Shown: positions 47,286 to 61,300 of the stretch, one piece after another | How positions within the stretch are numbered: position 1 is the first letter of the stretch | Layout of the letters: each line of letters begins with the position of its first letter | Source: Amphiduros pacificus | Lineage: Eukaryota; Annelida; Polychaeta; Phyllodocida; Hesionidae | Direction of reading: 5' to 3' | Assembly (NCBI GenBank): GCA_949316495.1 | Contig: OX439007.1 | Span: forward strand, 13,365,479 to 13,429,478 | Length of the DNA: 64,000 nucleotides | Translations under genes and position numbers: made by a program | The notes under the pieces: generated by a model | What the model was told of the DNA's origin: nothing | The model's input: the letters and a program-made list of their open reading frames with translations, nothing else | Database searches by the model: none

Positions 47286-50200
47286 TTTCTTACAAAAACA
47301 AGGACACTGATTGGCTCTGTGACAAAACCTTTTACTTGGTGTCTATTGGCTTATAAAAGAAGCTTGTTATGGGCGTGACCTCTCAGTACTCACTGATTAT
47401 GGTCAATGCTTGCAGAGCCAGGTACAAATCCTGGCTCTGCTATGGAGAGTAACGAGACACTTGACATGGTGCGAATCAAAGGCACAGTATATGTTTATAC
47501 ATGTTTTTACAAGCTGTACATGTTTACATTCTGTGTGGTATCAACAGACTTGTGAATTGGCTTACAAAGCCAGGAAGTAGAAAAATACAAAGGAATTGAT
47601 TTATGGGAAATTGCTTCCCCCAAATCATTTATGGATGTATTTATACGGTACCTCGTCAAAATAATCGCGATACGCAGTGAACCCTGCCACCAAGTGCCAG
47701 TGCATTTTATGTGGTAGCTTTATATCCCCTCCTCTTATCTAAAACTGAAGACAGCTGCCAATCTAAATCTTATTAAGCAACGGTCAACTTAGTCATACGG
47801 TTATTTTAACCATATTCCATTTATTCTTGTATCAGCATTTTTGTTCAACGTCATTCTCCCCAGCCGGTGGTAAAGCATGATTTTCATGCTGCTCTGATTA
47901 GATGTACAATTATAAAATATGATTGAAGTATAAAAACATGTATATTACGTTTTGTTATGTTATCTAGGTATTGAATGCAAAAGTCCAAAAACAGAGTATC
48001 ATTTACTTATTGCATCACCCCAAGGTTAGGGTATCATTTTAGGGTATCATTTTAACTCTGCACCCTAAATGAGGGTATCACTCTGTTTCACTAGGATCAC
48101 AGCGAATTTTCTTCCAAATGAAATGAAATAAACACAGCTAAAAACAAGCCTATTCCTGTTGCGTAATTTGCAGAACTAATTTGCTTGTCTTCTTCATTTC
48201 TCCTCAAAACTATAATCAAGGAAAATTAGGACAACATACTATTTTGAAAGAGATATACTTGTAATCATACCTTATAATTCAAATATTGCAGTGTTCAAAT
48301 ATTGATTTATGTCATTAATGCTTTTATTTTAATAAGGAATGTATTTTTACACCGTAAAAGTACCAATTCCCATTAAGTAAAATATTTTGGTTATTTACCT
48401 TTCTGCCACTAGGGGGCACTCATTGAAAAGACCGATAAATACCCTTATAGTCATGTTTATTGTCTATTTACTTGTGATTTATTTTTTTTTATTTGCCATT
48501 GCAATGTCAATGTTTGTTGTACGTTTTTACACTTATAATTCATCCACAACAACAAGTTTTTAATCCAGACATAAATGAACTTAATGTGTCGATGTGCCAT
48601 TAAGAATACCTTCATTCATTCATGGCTGAAGATGTGTTGTTGGCTCCAACTGTTCATAAAAACAGGCTTACACTGCGTGACGAACCACAGGTACAGAAAC
48701 AAGGCATTTTATGGCCTTTTACAAGTTTCTCATATAGTTGTGTCTCTCATGGCACAGGGTTTGATTTTTTTATATATACAAAACTGCATTTCTAACAGTA
48801 TCGGTAAGTCATATATGTTATTCAGATAATATTCAAATACTAACCAACTTGCTGTTTCAATGGGAAAGAACTATTTATTGTAGTTCTATTTATGACAAAA
48901 TCACTCGTCAAAGCGAGAACCAAGCTGTGAAATCACCGGCAGCGCCAAGTCGAGAAATGCTTCAAAATTTAGAAGATTTAATGTAATGAATTTAGATGGA
49001 ATCTTACTCAGCATAATATGTGGTGTCAGTTAACCTCAGTAAGTCCATCTATGCTTAATTGTGCTTCTCCTCCACTCATCTTTTTGACAGTTATTTTTTA
49101 TTTGTAAAATAAATAAGGCATTCTCATATTTTTAAAAATCCGTATTTTAAACGTGTTCTGCGTTAAACCAAAAGGGGTTCAATTAATGATCAACTGTGGA
49201 ATATCACAAACTTGGGCAGAAGTTTCCAACTTTTTGCCCTATATCCAAGAGTACAGTTTATATCAAAACTAAAAGTACACTATGATAACATTAAAATACT
49301 GTAAAATCTATAACAATACTTTCTTTTATATTATTCATTAAAAGATACAAGCTTTTTAGATATGTAATACTTTTTTCTATGGCTAATACTCTATACAGAT
49401 TCTTAATCACAACTAAATGGCGAAAATGTTATTAACATTAGTTGAACCTATTATGTGATGAGCTTAAAAAGGTTCTCATGTGGAGAAATTAACATAGATA
49501 GGTTGTTCATGGCAGAGCGTTGTTGAATTCATCCCATTTTATGCCTCCATATAGGAATTTATAACTCCATATATTCTTTTCTTTTATAATATATAGTTAA
49601 TCATATACTAGGATATGAGCTAGGATTGACCTTATACAGAGAGTCATGCACACTATTAGCTAAAAGCCATAAATGCGTGCCATATTAGTGTAAACAGATG
49701 GAGTCTATAAACAAGTTAATAAAAAGAAACTCATTAAAAAAACCGACTTCCCCTTTGCTCATTTTGTGGATTTTGCAATTAATGAAAATGTAATTTTCTT
49801 CATATTAGGATGTGATGATATGGTCTGAGACGAGTTATGAGTGAGGTCCAGTGTAATGCAATACCGGTAGTTACAATTGCTTTAGCACAAAATGTATTCC
49901 TCATAAATATGATCATATGCATTTACCTTCACTCAGGCAGTATTGCTCACTCAACATATTGCCTGGATCTTTATTTCAATACAACAGTCCACCAGATCAG
50001 GACATTATTATTCCAAAAACAATAATATTCGTCATCTTTAAAATGTGGAGTCAATATTTGATCATGTCAACCACGATGGAAATCAAAAGGTCACATGTCC
50101 CCTGTATGTGTTAATATTTCAAATATTATGTATATTCTATGACCGTATAACTCAAATGGATCTAACATATTATAAGAAAAACACACTCGTGAGATTTTTT

Positions 50201-50310
50201 AAAGAGATTTCCAGAGAGACTTGTATCATCAATGCCAAACACGTATCAACCCGAAGTTTCATTTGTATTATTTGATCATGCAAATTAAAACAAAAAAAGT
50301 GAATACTCCA
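47286..50310. other. Intergenic DNA, nothing recognised
   Basis: AT-rich throughout; short open stretches at 48575-48829 and 49837-50275 show no family resemblance. No RNA gene or array was seen. Confidence 0.5.
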
Positions 50311-50316
50311 TCTCAT

Positions 50317-53105
50317 CCCTAACTATTAATGCCATATCTCTCCTCTCCCGGTTTTAGGTCCTTAACTATTAATGTCATATCTATCCTCTCTCGGTTATGG
50401 ATCCCTAACTATTAATGCCATATCTCTCCTCTCCAAGTTATGGATCCCTAACTATTTATGCCATATCTCTCTTCTCTCTGTTATGGATCCCTAACTATTA
50501 ATGCCATATCTCTCCTCTCCCTGTTATGGATCCCTAACTATTAATGCCATATCTCTCCTCTCTCGGTTATGGATCCCTAACTATTAATGCCATATCTCTC
50601 CTCTCCCAGTTATGGAAACCTAACTATTAATGCCATATCTCTCCTCTCCCTGTTATGGATCCCTAACTATTAATGCCATATCTCTCCTCTCCCTGTTATG
50701 GATCCCTAACTATTAATGTCATATCTATCCCCTTCTCGGTTATGGATCCCTAACTATTAATGCCATATCTCTCCTCTCTCGGTTATGGATCCCTAACTAT
50801 TAATGCCATATATCTCCTCTCCCTGTTATGGATCCCTAATTATTAATGCCATATCTCTCCTCTCCCAGTTATGGATCCCTAACTATTAATGCCATATCTC
50901 TCCTCTCCCTGTTATGGATCCCTAACTATTAATGTCATATCTATCCTCTCTCGGTTATGGATCCCTAACTATTAATGCCATATCTCTCCTCTCTCTGTTA
51001 TGGATCCCTAACTATTAATGCCATATCTCTCCTCTCTCGGTTATGGATCCCTAACTATTAATGCCATATATCTCCTCTCCCGGTTATGGATCCCTAACTA
51101 CTAATGCCATATCTCTCCTCTCCCGGTTATGGATCCCTAACTATTAATGCCATATCTCTCCTCTCACTGTTATGGATCCCTAACTATTAATGCCATATCT
51201 CTCCTCTCCCTGTTATGGATCCCTAACTATTAATGCCATATCTCTCCTCTCCCAGTTTTGGGTCTTTAACTATTAATGCCATATCTCTCATCTCTCGGTT
51301 ATGGATCCCTAACTATTAATGCCATATCTCTCCTCTCTCGGTTATGGATCCCTAACTATTAATGCCATATCTCTCCTCTCCCAGTTTTGGGTCCTTAACT
51401 ATTAATGCCATATCTCTCTTCTCTCGGTTATGGATCCCTAACTATTAATGTCATATCTCTCCTCTCCCAGTTATGGATCCCTAACTATTAATGCCATATC
51501 TCTCCTCTCTCGGTTATGAACCCCTAACTATTAATGCCATATCTCTCCTCTCCCGGTTATGGATACCTAACTATTAATGCCATATCTCTCCTCTCCCGGT
51601 TTTGGATCCTTAACTATTAATGCCATATCTCTCCTCTCCCAGTTATGGATCCCTAACTAATAATGCCATATCTCTCCTCTCCAAGTTATGGATCCCTAAC
51701 TATCAATGCCATATCTCTCCTCTCCCGGTTTTGGATCCCTAACTATCAATGCCATATCTCTCCTCTCCCGGTTATGGATCCCTAACTATTAATGCCATAT
51801 CTATCCTTTCCCGGTTATGGATCCCTAACTATTAATGCCATATCTCTCCTCTCCCGGTTATGGATCCCTAACTATTAATGCCATATCTATCCTCTCCTGG
51901 TTATGGATCCCTAACTATTACTGCCATATCTCTCCTCTCCTGGTTTTGGGTCCCTAAATATTAATGCCATATCTCTCCTCTCCCGGTTATGGACCCCTAA
52001 CTATTAATGCCATATCTCTCCTCTCCCGGTTTTGGGTCCTTAACTATTAATGCCATATCTCTCCTCTCCCGGTTTTGGATCCTTAACTATTAATGTCATA
52101 TCTCTCCTCTCCCAGTTATGGATCCCTAACTAATAATGCCATATCTCTCCTCTCCAAGTTATGGATCCCTAACTATCAATGCCATATCTCTCCTCTCCCG
52201 GTTTTGGATCCCTAACTATCAATGCCATATCTCTCCTCTCCCGGTTATGGATCCCTAACTATTAATGCCATATCTATCCTTTCCCGGTTATGGATCCCTA
52301 ACTATTAATGCCATATCTCTCCTCTCCCGGTTATGGATCCCTAACTATTAATGCCATATCTCTCCTCTCCCGGTTATGGATCCCTAACTATTAATGCCAT
52401 ATCTCTCCTCTCCTGGTTATGGATCCCTAACTATTACTGCCATATCTCTCCTCTCCTGGTTTTGGGTCCCTAAATATTAATGCCATATCTCTCCTCTCCC
52501 GGTTATGGACCCCTAACTATTAATGCCATATCTCTCCTCTCCCGGTTTTGGGTCCTTAACTATTAATGCCATATCTCTCCTCTCCCGGTTTTGGGTCCTT
52601 AACTATTAATGCCATATCTCTCCTGTCCCAGTTTTAGGTCCTTAACCATTAATGCCATATCTCTCCTCTCCCAGTTTTGGATCCCTAACTATTAATGCCA
52701 TATCTCTCCTTTCTCGGTTATGGATCCCTAACTATTAATGCCATATCTCTCCTCTCCCGGTTTTAGGTCCTTAACTATTAATGCCATATCTCTCCTCTCC
52801 CGGATTTGGGTCCTTAACTATTAATGCCATATCTCTCCTCTCCCGGTTATGGACCCCTAACTATTAATGCCATATCTCTCCTCTCCCAGTTATGGATCCC
52901 TAACTATTAATGCCATATCTCTCCTCTCCTGGTTATGGATCCCTAACTATTAATGCCATATCTCTCCTCTCCTGGTTTTGGGTCCTTAACTACTAATGCC
53001 ATATCTATCCTGTCCCAGTTTTAGGTCATTAACTATTAATGCCATATCTCTCCTGTCCCAGTTTTGGATCCTTAACTATTAATGCTATATATCTCCTCTC
53101 TCGTG
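50317..53105 (+). repeat. 43-bp satellite with an 11-unit (473-bp) higher-order repeat
   Basis: About 65 units that each contain CCCTAACTATTAATGCCATA followed by TCTCTCCTCTCCCGGTTATG and GAT. Rare variants recur at 473 bp (for example CTAACTAATA at 51653 and 52126), exactly 11 units. Each unit carries a BamHI-like GGATCC where the variant is GGATCCC. Beyond 53105 the array decays gradually into diverged C/T-rich sequence until about 53340. Confidence 0.94.
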
Positions 53106-53340
53106 TCTGGATTCTTAACTTCATGTCCATTTGTTTCCATATCCAGTCCATAAATCTAAAGCATTCTGTTTTTCTTTTCTCCAAACCAAATGCCTTACTC
53201 CTTATGCCCTGTTTTTCTTCTCCCAATAACCGATCCCAAAGTCTTTTAAAATGCCCTGTCTCTCCCCTCATAATACCTGATCCCTTACCCTCATTACCTA
53301 GTTTCTCCACCTTAAATGTCCCACCTTTGTGCCCCTTTGG

Positions 53341-54294
53341 CACGAATGACCTTAAGAAAACTTTTTCTCATGCAATAACCTGATGGCAACAGGCAGATAA
53401 ATACTTATTACAACCTATAATAGTTGATATGCATAACAAGAATAAATGATAAAATACTTATTGTATCCTATTCCCATAACTAGTTCCTTGTATATATGAA
53501 ATATATATTGTATATTGTTGCCACAATGAAATCTTCAGGCCAATCCTATTTCTCATATGTCTTTTATGGTAATATCAATGGACCTTTTATAGATGCTACG
53601 ATAGCTGGTAATGAGGTGTAAAACATCAATGTTGTGCACACCACCGACATACAAGATATATAACCTGTGTGTTCTGAAGGTGAAACAGGAGGTGACAATT
53701 GATGTTCAACATATAAAGATAAATATAATGCACGTATTATAAACACACTATAAACAAGTCTTTTGAAGACCTTTACAAGAAAAACATGAATTGTATTTTG
53801 ATGCATCATATGAATTTTGGGGCAACCAATTCAAACAATACATTGGTCTGTATTTTGTTTTCCTATCACGTGTTGATTATATTTCCCCTTTGATGTGCAC
53901 ATACGTTCATTTCTCCTGTCATGTGAAAGGAGTAAAATTAGAATGAGCCATTTAAATGTGGGGTATGGGACATTTTTACAGTATGGGACATTATACAGTT
54001 TCCAGCATATGACACCTGCTATGTTCCTCCCATACTACACAGTCATATATCACATGCCTAATGCAACTGGACAACTGTCACTCAGGTGCACATCTAAACA
54101 TGAAGCAGCAAAATTCTGGAATAAACTGCGATCAGATAGCAGAAAGGCAGAAAATTATAAGGCTTTGAAATCTCGGTCCAGAAAGCATATGAAAGTGTAA
54201 GCAGAGGTTTTAATCTATCAATATATTTTAAAAGTTTTTTCAAATTGTATATATATATATAATGTTTTACTTTGGACTATATATATAGAGAGAG
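53341..54294. other. Intergenic DNA, nothing recognised
   Basis: An open stretch at 53895-54200 has a basic end (KALKSRSRKHMKV) but no recognisable domain, splice context or start. Confidence 0.45.
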
Positions 54295-55214
54295 AGAGTT
54301 AAAACCTTTTATTGCGACATGTCCTTCAAGGGACACCATTTAAACAAGCATCATAAACAGAGGACATAATTTTTCATGAATTTGTACCTTATTTCCTCGG
54401 GTTAACGGGAATTAAAAAAGGTTTGATAATGATTTCTAATATTTACATGATAAAATATCTCTTGCATACGATGTTGAAATTGTGAAATTATAAATAAATC
54501 ATTTGCTGTGACGTAACATAAATCGTAGGATTCTGGCTCATGCGCACCCAACAAAACACATGATAAATATTTCTGTAATAACCTACAATAAGTCACTAAG
54601 TCCGGATACAGCCATGTCAAACGTCAAAGAGATATTTATCATGAGTTTTGTTGGCATGCCATGTCATGTCATGTCATATATCAAATCATACCATAAATCA
54701 TTTGTCAGCAGTCCCCAATAAGAATAGAGCGCTGATGGGGACACCTGAGTAATAAAGACTAAATTAATGAATATATGAGTGAAAATATGAGCAAGACAAT
54801 TTACTAATGACCCATTACACCTCCATAGAATGTGTTTGATTAAACCTTATGCATACTTAGTCAAAATATTCGTTATTTATTGTAAAACAGAATGTTTTAG
54901 AACAGCAAAAAACTTCTTGCCGTCCTCAAAACATTTTACTTTGTCTAAAGATTTTAACACTGAACTTTCCTGAAATACCCAGGTTAAGAGATTTATTTTC
55001 TTATATAATGTTTATTGGTCTCAAATGTGAAGACTCGATAACAGGTTTCTAGAAGGGTGACAAATATTATCTTGAAATGGTTTTTACATTAATGTTAAAT
55101 GATACACATTTGACTACCTCTTCTAGAAACTATTACGTGTCATGGTATACACAGTTATGCATGAAGATGTCCATTGAAGGACTAAAACATGTCGCAATAA
55201 AAGGTTTTAACTCT
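54295..55214. mobile_element. Possible 920-bp DNA element with inverted ends
   Basis: The left end AGAGTTAAAACCTTTTATTG continuing CGACATG matches the complement of the right end at 55188-55214, and after a 6-bp gap the match extends through TCCTTCAA-GGACA. The inverted ends are about 45 bp. No transposase or clear target duplication was found. Confidence 0.5.
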
Positions 55215-55363
55215 TTGTCACCACGGACTTTGTTGGATTACTTTCATCACCACTACACTGTATACATCTACCTTTTTATAAAAATAAATAAATAAATATA
55301 TAAATATATATTGTTGCTTGAAACTGTTCATTCTTTCACTTAGGTTTCTGGTCAGATATTAGC

Positions 55364-58300
55364 ATGGTGGCCTATTCCCCGGTAGATGTTGGCTATGCTT
55401 GGGTCATTCTTATGGCAACTACAATGATGACATATATTTATGGCTGTATAACATTTGGACTTGGCGTCTTGCTTGTGGAATTCACACATTATTTCAACAT
55501 TTCTAAATCCGAGGTATCATGGTTGACCACTTGCTATTCAGCGACAGGACCGATTGCAGGTAAGTTAAATTTGAACCCATCCTGACAAAAAAGCGAGAAT
55601 ATCTGCAATTCATGTGTGTCCTTGAATATCAAGATCTCTCATATTCATAACTGAGAAGCTATTGTTTGTTTTACAGTGGAACACATGAAAGCCGTAAATC
55701 TGGTGTAGATTTTGAAATAAGGAGTAGATATATACTTTGAAGCTTGTTCAAAGAAATCAAGATTTTAAAATAACTGTTGATAAACTATTTTTTTTATATT
55801 TTTTTTTTGTCTGGAGTGAAATTCATAATTTTTTTAAAAGGAAATTGATTGCTTTATTCAAGTTTCACTCCATGAAAGGATAAAAAAGGAGTTCAGCCTT
55901 AATCATCTCATTAGACAAGTACTAGCCAGTACTTGTGCTAGATAAGGAAGATGACATTTTAGCAACATTGTGGTATGCCATTGTTCAAAAATGTTAGTGA
56001 TGTGTAAATCCTCATCACTACAAGTGACACTTAAATGATATGAATCAGGGAATTATTACTCTGTAGGAAATGTTTATGACCATTTCCCCACATATTTGGC
56101 TAAGTTACAGCCATCTGAGTTTCACAAGCATATAAAGGTTCATTTGGGAAGGTGACAGTCAATGTTCCTCTTTCCAGTTTAGAATAGGAAAGCCTGCCTT
56201 TGATCCTAATATTTTAGATGAAAGGTACCGAGATAGAAAGCCACGGGCCATGGCGCAGTTGGTTAGAGCGCCATACCGAGATTGAATTTATGATACAATT
56301 TTCCATATGAGCTGAGGTCTGTGCCTAAAGGGTTAATCCGTTGTCCTTGTAAATCTGTGACCGGGTGGATTGTCATGTCAAGGACTTGCCACATGACAAT
56401 TCAGTGAGGCAGCACTATATCTGCTACAAGTAAGTTTCATCACGAAATGACTGAAGTAATGTTGAAAGTGATGTAAAACCACAAACAAACAAACAAACCG
56501 AGATAGTTGCCCATTTCTTTAAAAATCAACCATAAAAGTTTTAATACTTTGTGGAAAACTATCATACATCCCAAATATAAATATCTAAGATATGAATAAT
56601 AGCAAATATTGAAGTAGTGATTATTCTATATACAAATCCCAGTAAATAATATTGAGATACATGAAAAAGAATATATTTTTTAAATTACATCTGAAATCAT
56701 TTCAACCACATGAAATATCGCTTCGCTTTATAATGCAGCGATAATTCTGTGTCAACAATGCTAGCATGCAAACTATGTAGGATAGACTTATTTCATTTTT
56801 TCTTATTACTTTTAAGATGTAGTTTATTTAGGTGGAGGTCATGCCAGGCAAAACCAGAGGACAGGCACGCATATAGTAGGGGAGCTAGATCCTGCAGGGA
56901 GCTTATTTTAGGAGTTAGCTGTGTTGTATTGTTTGGTGTGTTATCCCCAAGTCCCCTTCGGTGAGCGAGGCCCCAAAACATATATTTTCTTCCTTCACCA
57001 GCCCACTGCTATTCTTAACAAAGCATTTTCATTAGTATTTTATCTGGAGTCCTCCAATTAGATATAATATTCATCTCCTGTTTACTTCTAATATATTTGT
57101 TTCATTATTTAAATGCGCCATTTTAATTGTGGGTAAAAGTTACGCTATGTGCCCACTGCAATAGGAAGTTTTGTACTTCCCATATCATGTTCAGTGTCTG
57201 CCGTTTAGAGTGCCAAATTCTTATTTTTCGCTCGCGTTTGTTTTGCCTTTAGGGCTAGATGTTTGAGGTTTTAACTGATTAAGCTGTAAGTCTATGGAGC
57301 ATACCCCGATTATCGGTCCATGGCAGCCATGTTTTGGCTCAATAATTCTGCTTACACCGTCAGATGTCACTTTTGTTTGAGAACTGATTTGTGAGTGCGT
57401 GGTAGAGTAAGAAGATTTTCGTTGGATTTTGCCTTGGGATTTTGCATTGGGATTTTGCAAACTTACGCGAGCTTGATTTTTTTTAAATCAACACTTGTTA
57501 TTACTTTGGGAACGGGTAAACAAGACAATTTATCCATTGCTGCCTTATACTTATATATTTTCACCGTTTTTGATCTATGATATTTATTATAAATGTATAC
57601 TATTAAACATTTTATAACATACATTTCTTAAGTATCTTTTCAATCTAACTATTACATTATTGAAATATTTTAAGCCAAATTGAGTTAAACATCCGTGCCA
57701 ATAGGTTTCTATATGGGTTTGAAAGACCGGAATTGTAACATAACGATAAAATATAATGACATTGAAAATATGTCAATGACATTGAAAATATAGCAATGAC
57801 ATTGAAAATATATCAAATGACATTGAAAATATATCACTGATCTACTTTTCAACGTTGACAACATTGTAAACATTAGTCTTGAAGTCCATATTTTATATAT
57901 CTTGCTTTAACAAAAAAAATAAAGATATAATTTTATATCTATATTACAGCCTTTCTTCTGAGTGGATTAAGCAAGCATTTAGGATTTCGGAAAACAATTG
58001 TATTTGCCGTATTTTTGGGTGCCACAGGAAACCTTGGAGCTTTCTTTGCGAATCAATTCTGGATGATGATGCTCACATATGGATTTGTAACAAGTATAAC
58101 GAATATTTGAATATATTTGAATATATTTGAATATATTTGAATATATTTGAATATATTTGAATATATTTGAATATATTTGAATATATTTGAATATATTTGA
58201 ATATATTTGAATATATTTGAATATATTTGAATATATTATTTTATTATAAATACAGTGACTCTGATAAAATCAACTATTAGGGTAAATGTAAATGATATGG

Positions 58301-61300
58301 ACCATCAATATCATTTTACGATATCAATAATCAATATCATCTTACATTTACACCCTTTTCTTGTTAATATCATACTTATAATGTGAAACAAGTGAAAAAG
58401 AATATCATTTGACTGTATGGACTCATTTTCCTGAATTTATTTTGATCTAGACAAAAAAGGGTTCCTTTAATTTTCTATCTTCAGCAAGAAATCTAACTCG
58501 AAATTTTTAAAATAACATTTTCTAAATGAATATATGTATATGTGTGTGGTAATGACACCTGCCTTTATTGCAAAAAATAACATGGAATCCCAAGTTTCAT
58601 ATTGATTTCCATAAATACTTAAGAAAACACAAACATATTTTGTTTACTGTTCATTAAAACGTGCAAAGGATCACGAATCACATGTGACAAACCTGACCAA
58701 AATATAACTGTTATGCAGAGGTAGCATTTTATTTCCTTCAGTTTTTTTTGGTAAGGAAGGTTAGATATCCCTTTATGATAAGCATTAATGAATAAATATT
58801 TTAACTTATACCATGCTAATTTAACTGAATATTTTGTATTATACCTCAGTGATGCGCGTATTGACGAGATTTCCAATGAATACGAGCATGCCGATTATTT
58901 CGTAACGTATTGATTAGTTGGAACTATTTTGCGTCGGCCATCTTTAGACTGGTCCCCCATCGAGTATCAAGAACATTGTGTATATACACAGATGGCGGCA
59001 ACCAGTCTATGGCTGTATGCACCATTTTCGGGTCACGTGACGGGGTCAAATGAGGCGCGCTTTGTTTACAAATGTTTTTAACGATAAATTTCTTGTTTCA
59101 TGTATCATTTAAAAAAAATACAGTAGTTGTCTGAGGTATAAAAACAAAACATGCCTCGTCGGGTCAGCTGTGTGAGCGGATTCAGTTCGTTGGTGATGGC
59201 GGACGGATACCCTTCGCCTTCGGCTCAGGGTATCCTTCCGCAATCACCAACTCACTGAATCCGCTCACCCAGCTTCCCCGACTTGGTATGTTTTGTTATA
59301 AGGTTGTAGAATGGGGTGGATTTACTCTTTACAATTATTTTTAACTTGTACTATGCTAATTTAACTGTATATTTAGTAAGGTTATGGAAAGTGGTTAATA
59401 TACTCTTTACAATTATTTTTAACTTGTACCATGCTAATTTAACTGAATATTTTGTTAGATTGTGTCCTGTGGTGGATGTATTCTTTAACATTATTTTAAA
59501 CTTATACCATGCTAATTTAACTGAATATTTTGTTAGGTTGTGGAATGTGGTAGTGTTCTTCAATCACCCATCGGCAAAGCCCAGATAGGTGATCTGGAGA
59601 GGTCTGAGATTTTTGCTTTTTGGTTTTAATCTCGTTTAGATGTGATTTTTTAAATACCCAACTGTTTAAGTGATAATTCATATTTTATGTATGATTATGT
59701 CTAAAATCTCACAAAAAAGCTTGATTATTTTTTGGATAACATTAAATAAAGAAAATATAAATACTTGATAATAATCGCCAGCTGCAAAAATTGAATCAAA
59801 CCCGTTTTAACGGCAGTTGAAACGGGTTCAATTTTGACGTTTAAACGGGTTTACCACAGTTTTTATAGCTGGCGATTTTTTACTTCACTAGAGCTCAATC
59901 AACTCCACCAAACTTTTCTTTGGTTGCAGTTGGTAGAACCATGGACGTTCGACAAACCCCTCCAGATCACCTATCTGGGCTTTGCCGATTGGTGATTGGA
60001 GAACACTAGGAATGTGGTGGATGTACTCTTTAACATTATTTTAAACTTATACCATGCTAATTTAACTGAATATTTTGTTAGGTTGTGGAATGTGGTGGAT
60101 GTACTCTTTAACATTCACAACGGCTCAACTTTATTTCAAGAAGAGAAGATCTATAGCATCAGGAATAATCAACAGTGGGATTGCAGCGGCTATTATAACT
60201 GGCCCCCTTTTCACCCAGATTTTATTGGACAATTATGGCCTTAAAGGATGCATATTAATGCAAAATTGTTTGATTCTACAAGGATTGATATGCGCTGCTT
60301 TATTCAGACCGGTGAAAAAGGAAAAAGCCGAAAACACTCAGCCTGATAAAACTATTTATTTCATAACAAAAAGGGGAAATATTTACACAATCAGCAATGA
60401 AGAATCTATTCCTGGTCACCAACAAAATAACAATATGTACAGGAACAATCATAAAGATTCATTTGAAAAAAGCAAAAACATTTTTGTCTTGTGGAAAAGA
60501 CATTTCGTTCCGTATTCCATATTTTTGGCAGGGTTTATTTTGGTCATCATGACTCATAACTATGCTCATCTCTATGCACCAATGCGTGGAGAAGCCAAAG
60601 GCATAAACTCCAGAAATAGAGCACTCTTATTAACCATTGCTGGAGCAGTTGCTGGAATAACAAGACCACTATCTGGCTGTGTGGGAAATACAAAACCACT
60701 GAGAAAGCATCGTACTGTCCAGTTTGGCATTAGCTGTATCTTGGCAGGTATTGCAATTTCAGTCTCCACATTATGTGAAGATTTCCTTTCCATGGCAATA
60801 TACATGGGAACGTACGGCGCATGCTCAGGTATGATTATATCTATTAATAAATATTTAATTTTTTGGGGGAATATTGCATGTATTTCTTATTATGGTGATA
60901 ACAATTCCTACATGGCAGTCATATATCTTGTTTAGGTGTGTACTATGGTGTGATATCAGCTGTGATGGGAGATCTGCTTGAAAGACAATATGCTGAGATT
61001 GGAAGTGGATTATTCATGCTTAGTCATTCTATTGGTTTTGGGATAGGATATCCTCTCACAGGTACCAGATTTACCGAATCAGAATCAAATAGAAATACAT
61101 CATGATTTCTATTTCATGATATAAATTGCTTGACATTTCCTGGTCCAGTAACCAGAAACTTTGGCTTTACAGTTTTAAAATCTGCAAGGATTGTATAACC
61201 ACATAGTTTTTACACACAAGTGATCGATTGATGATATATGATTTTTACCTTGAATTATGATGTGTTCATAAATATCGGATATGTTATTTGTTATATAAAA

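Larger units (their letters stand above)
55560..57949. other. Transporter intron 1
   Basis: The intron holds a SINE (56237-56496), repeat A copy 2 (57215-57505) and a small tandem repeat (57755-57839). The remainder is AT-rich and unassigned. Confidence 0.6.
58796..60116 (+). repeat. 78-bp tandem repeat carrying the acceptor and start of the next exon
   Basis: Units contain ACCATGCTAATTTAACTGAA, TATTTTGTTAG, then GTTGTGGAATGTGGTGGATG and TACTCTTTAACATT. The acceptor-like AG occurs at 59301-59302, 59379-59380, 59457-59458 and 59535-59536 (spacing exactly 78), and finally at 60080-60081, which is the acceptor of the real exon. The real exon continues past ACATT into CACAACGG. Two transposon-like elements split the array (58849-59303 and 59551-60008). 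Confidence 0.88.

Noticed and set aside
50317-53105. CRISPR array or telomeric repeat
   Set aside because: Units are contiguous without spacers, and the CCCTAA word occurs once per 43 bp, so it is neither a CRISPR nor an animal telomere.
53029-53343. Minus-strand open frame of about 104 codons
   Set aside because: It lies in the decayed end of the 43-bp satellite; its composition follows the repeat.
53895-54200. Open frame with basic C-terminus
   Set aside because: No domain, splice sites or supportive context.
58849-59303. Target duplication for repeat B copy 2
   Set aside because: The empty site is known from sister units, but no duplicated bases beyond one or two could be shown, so none is claimed.
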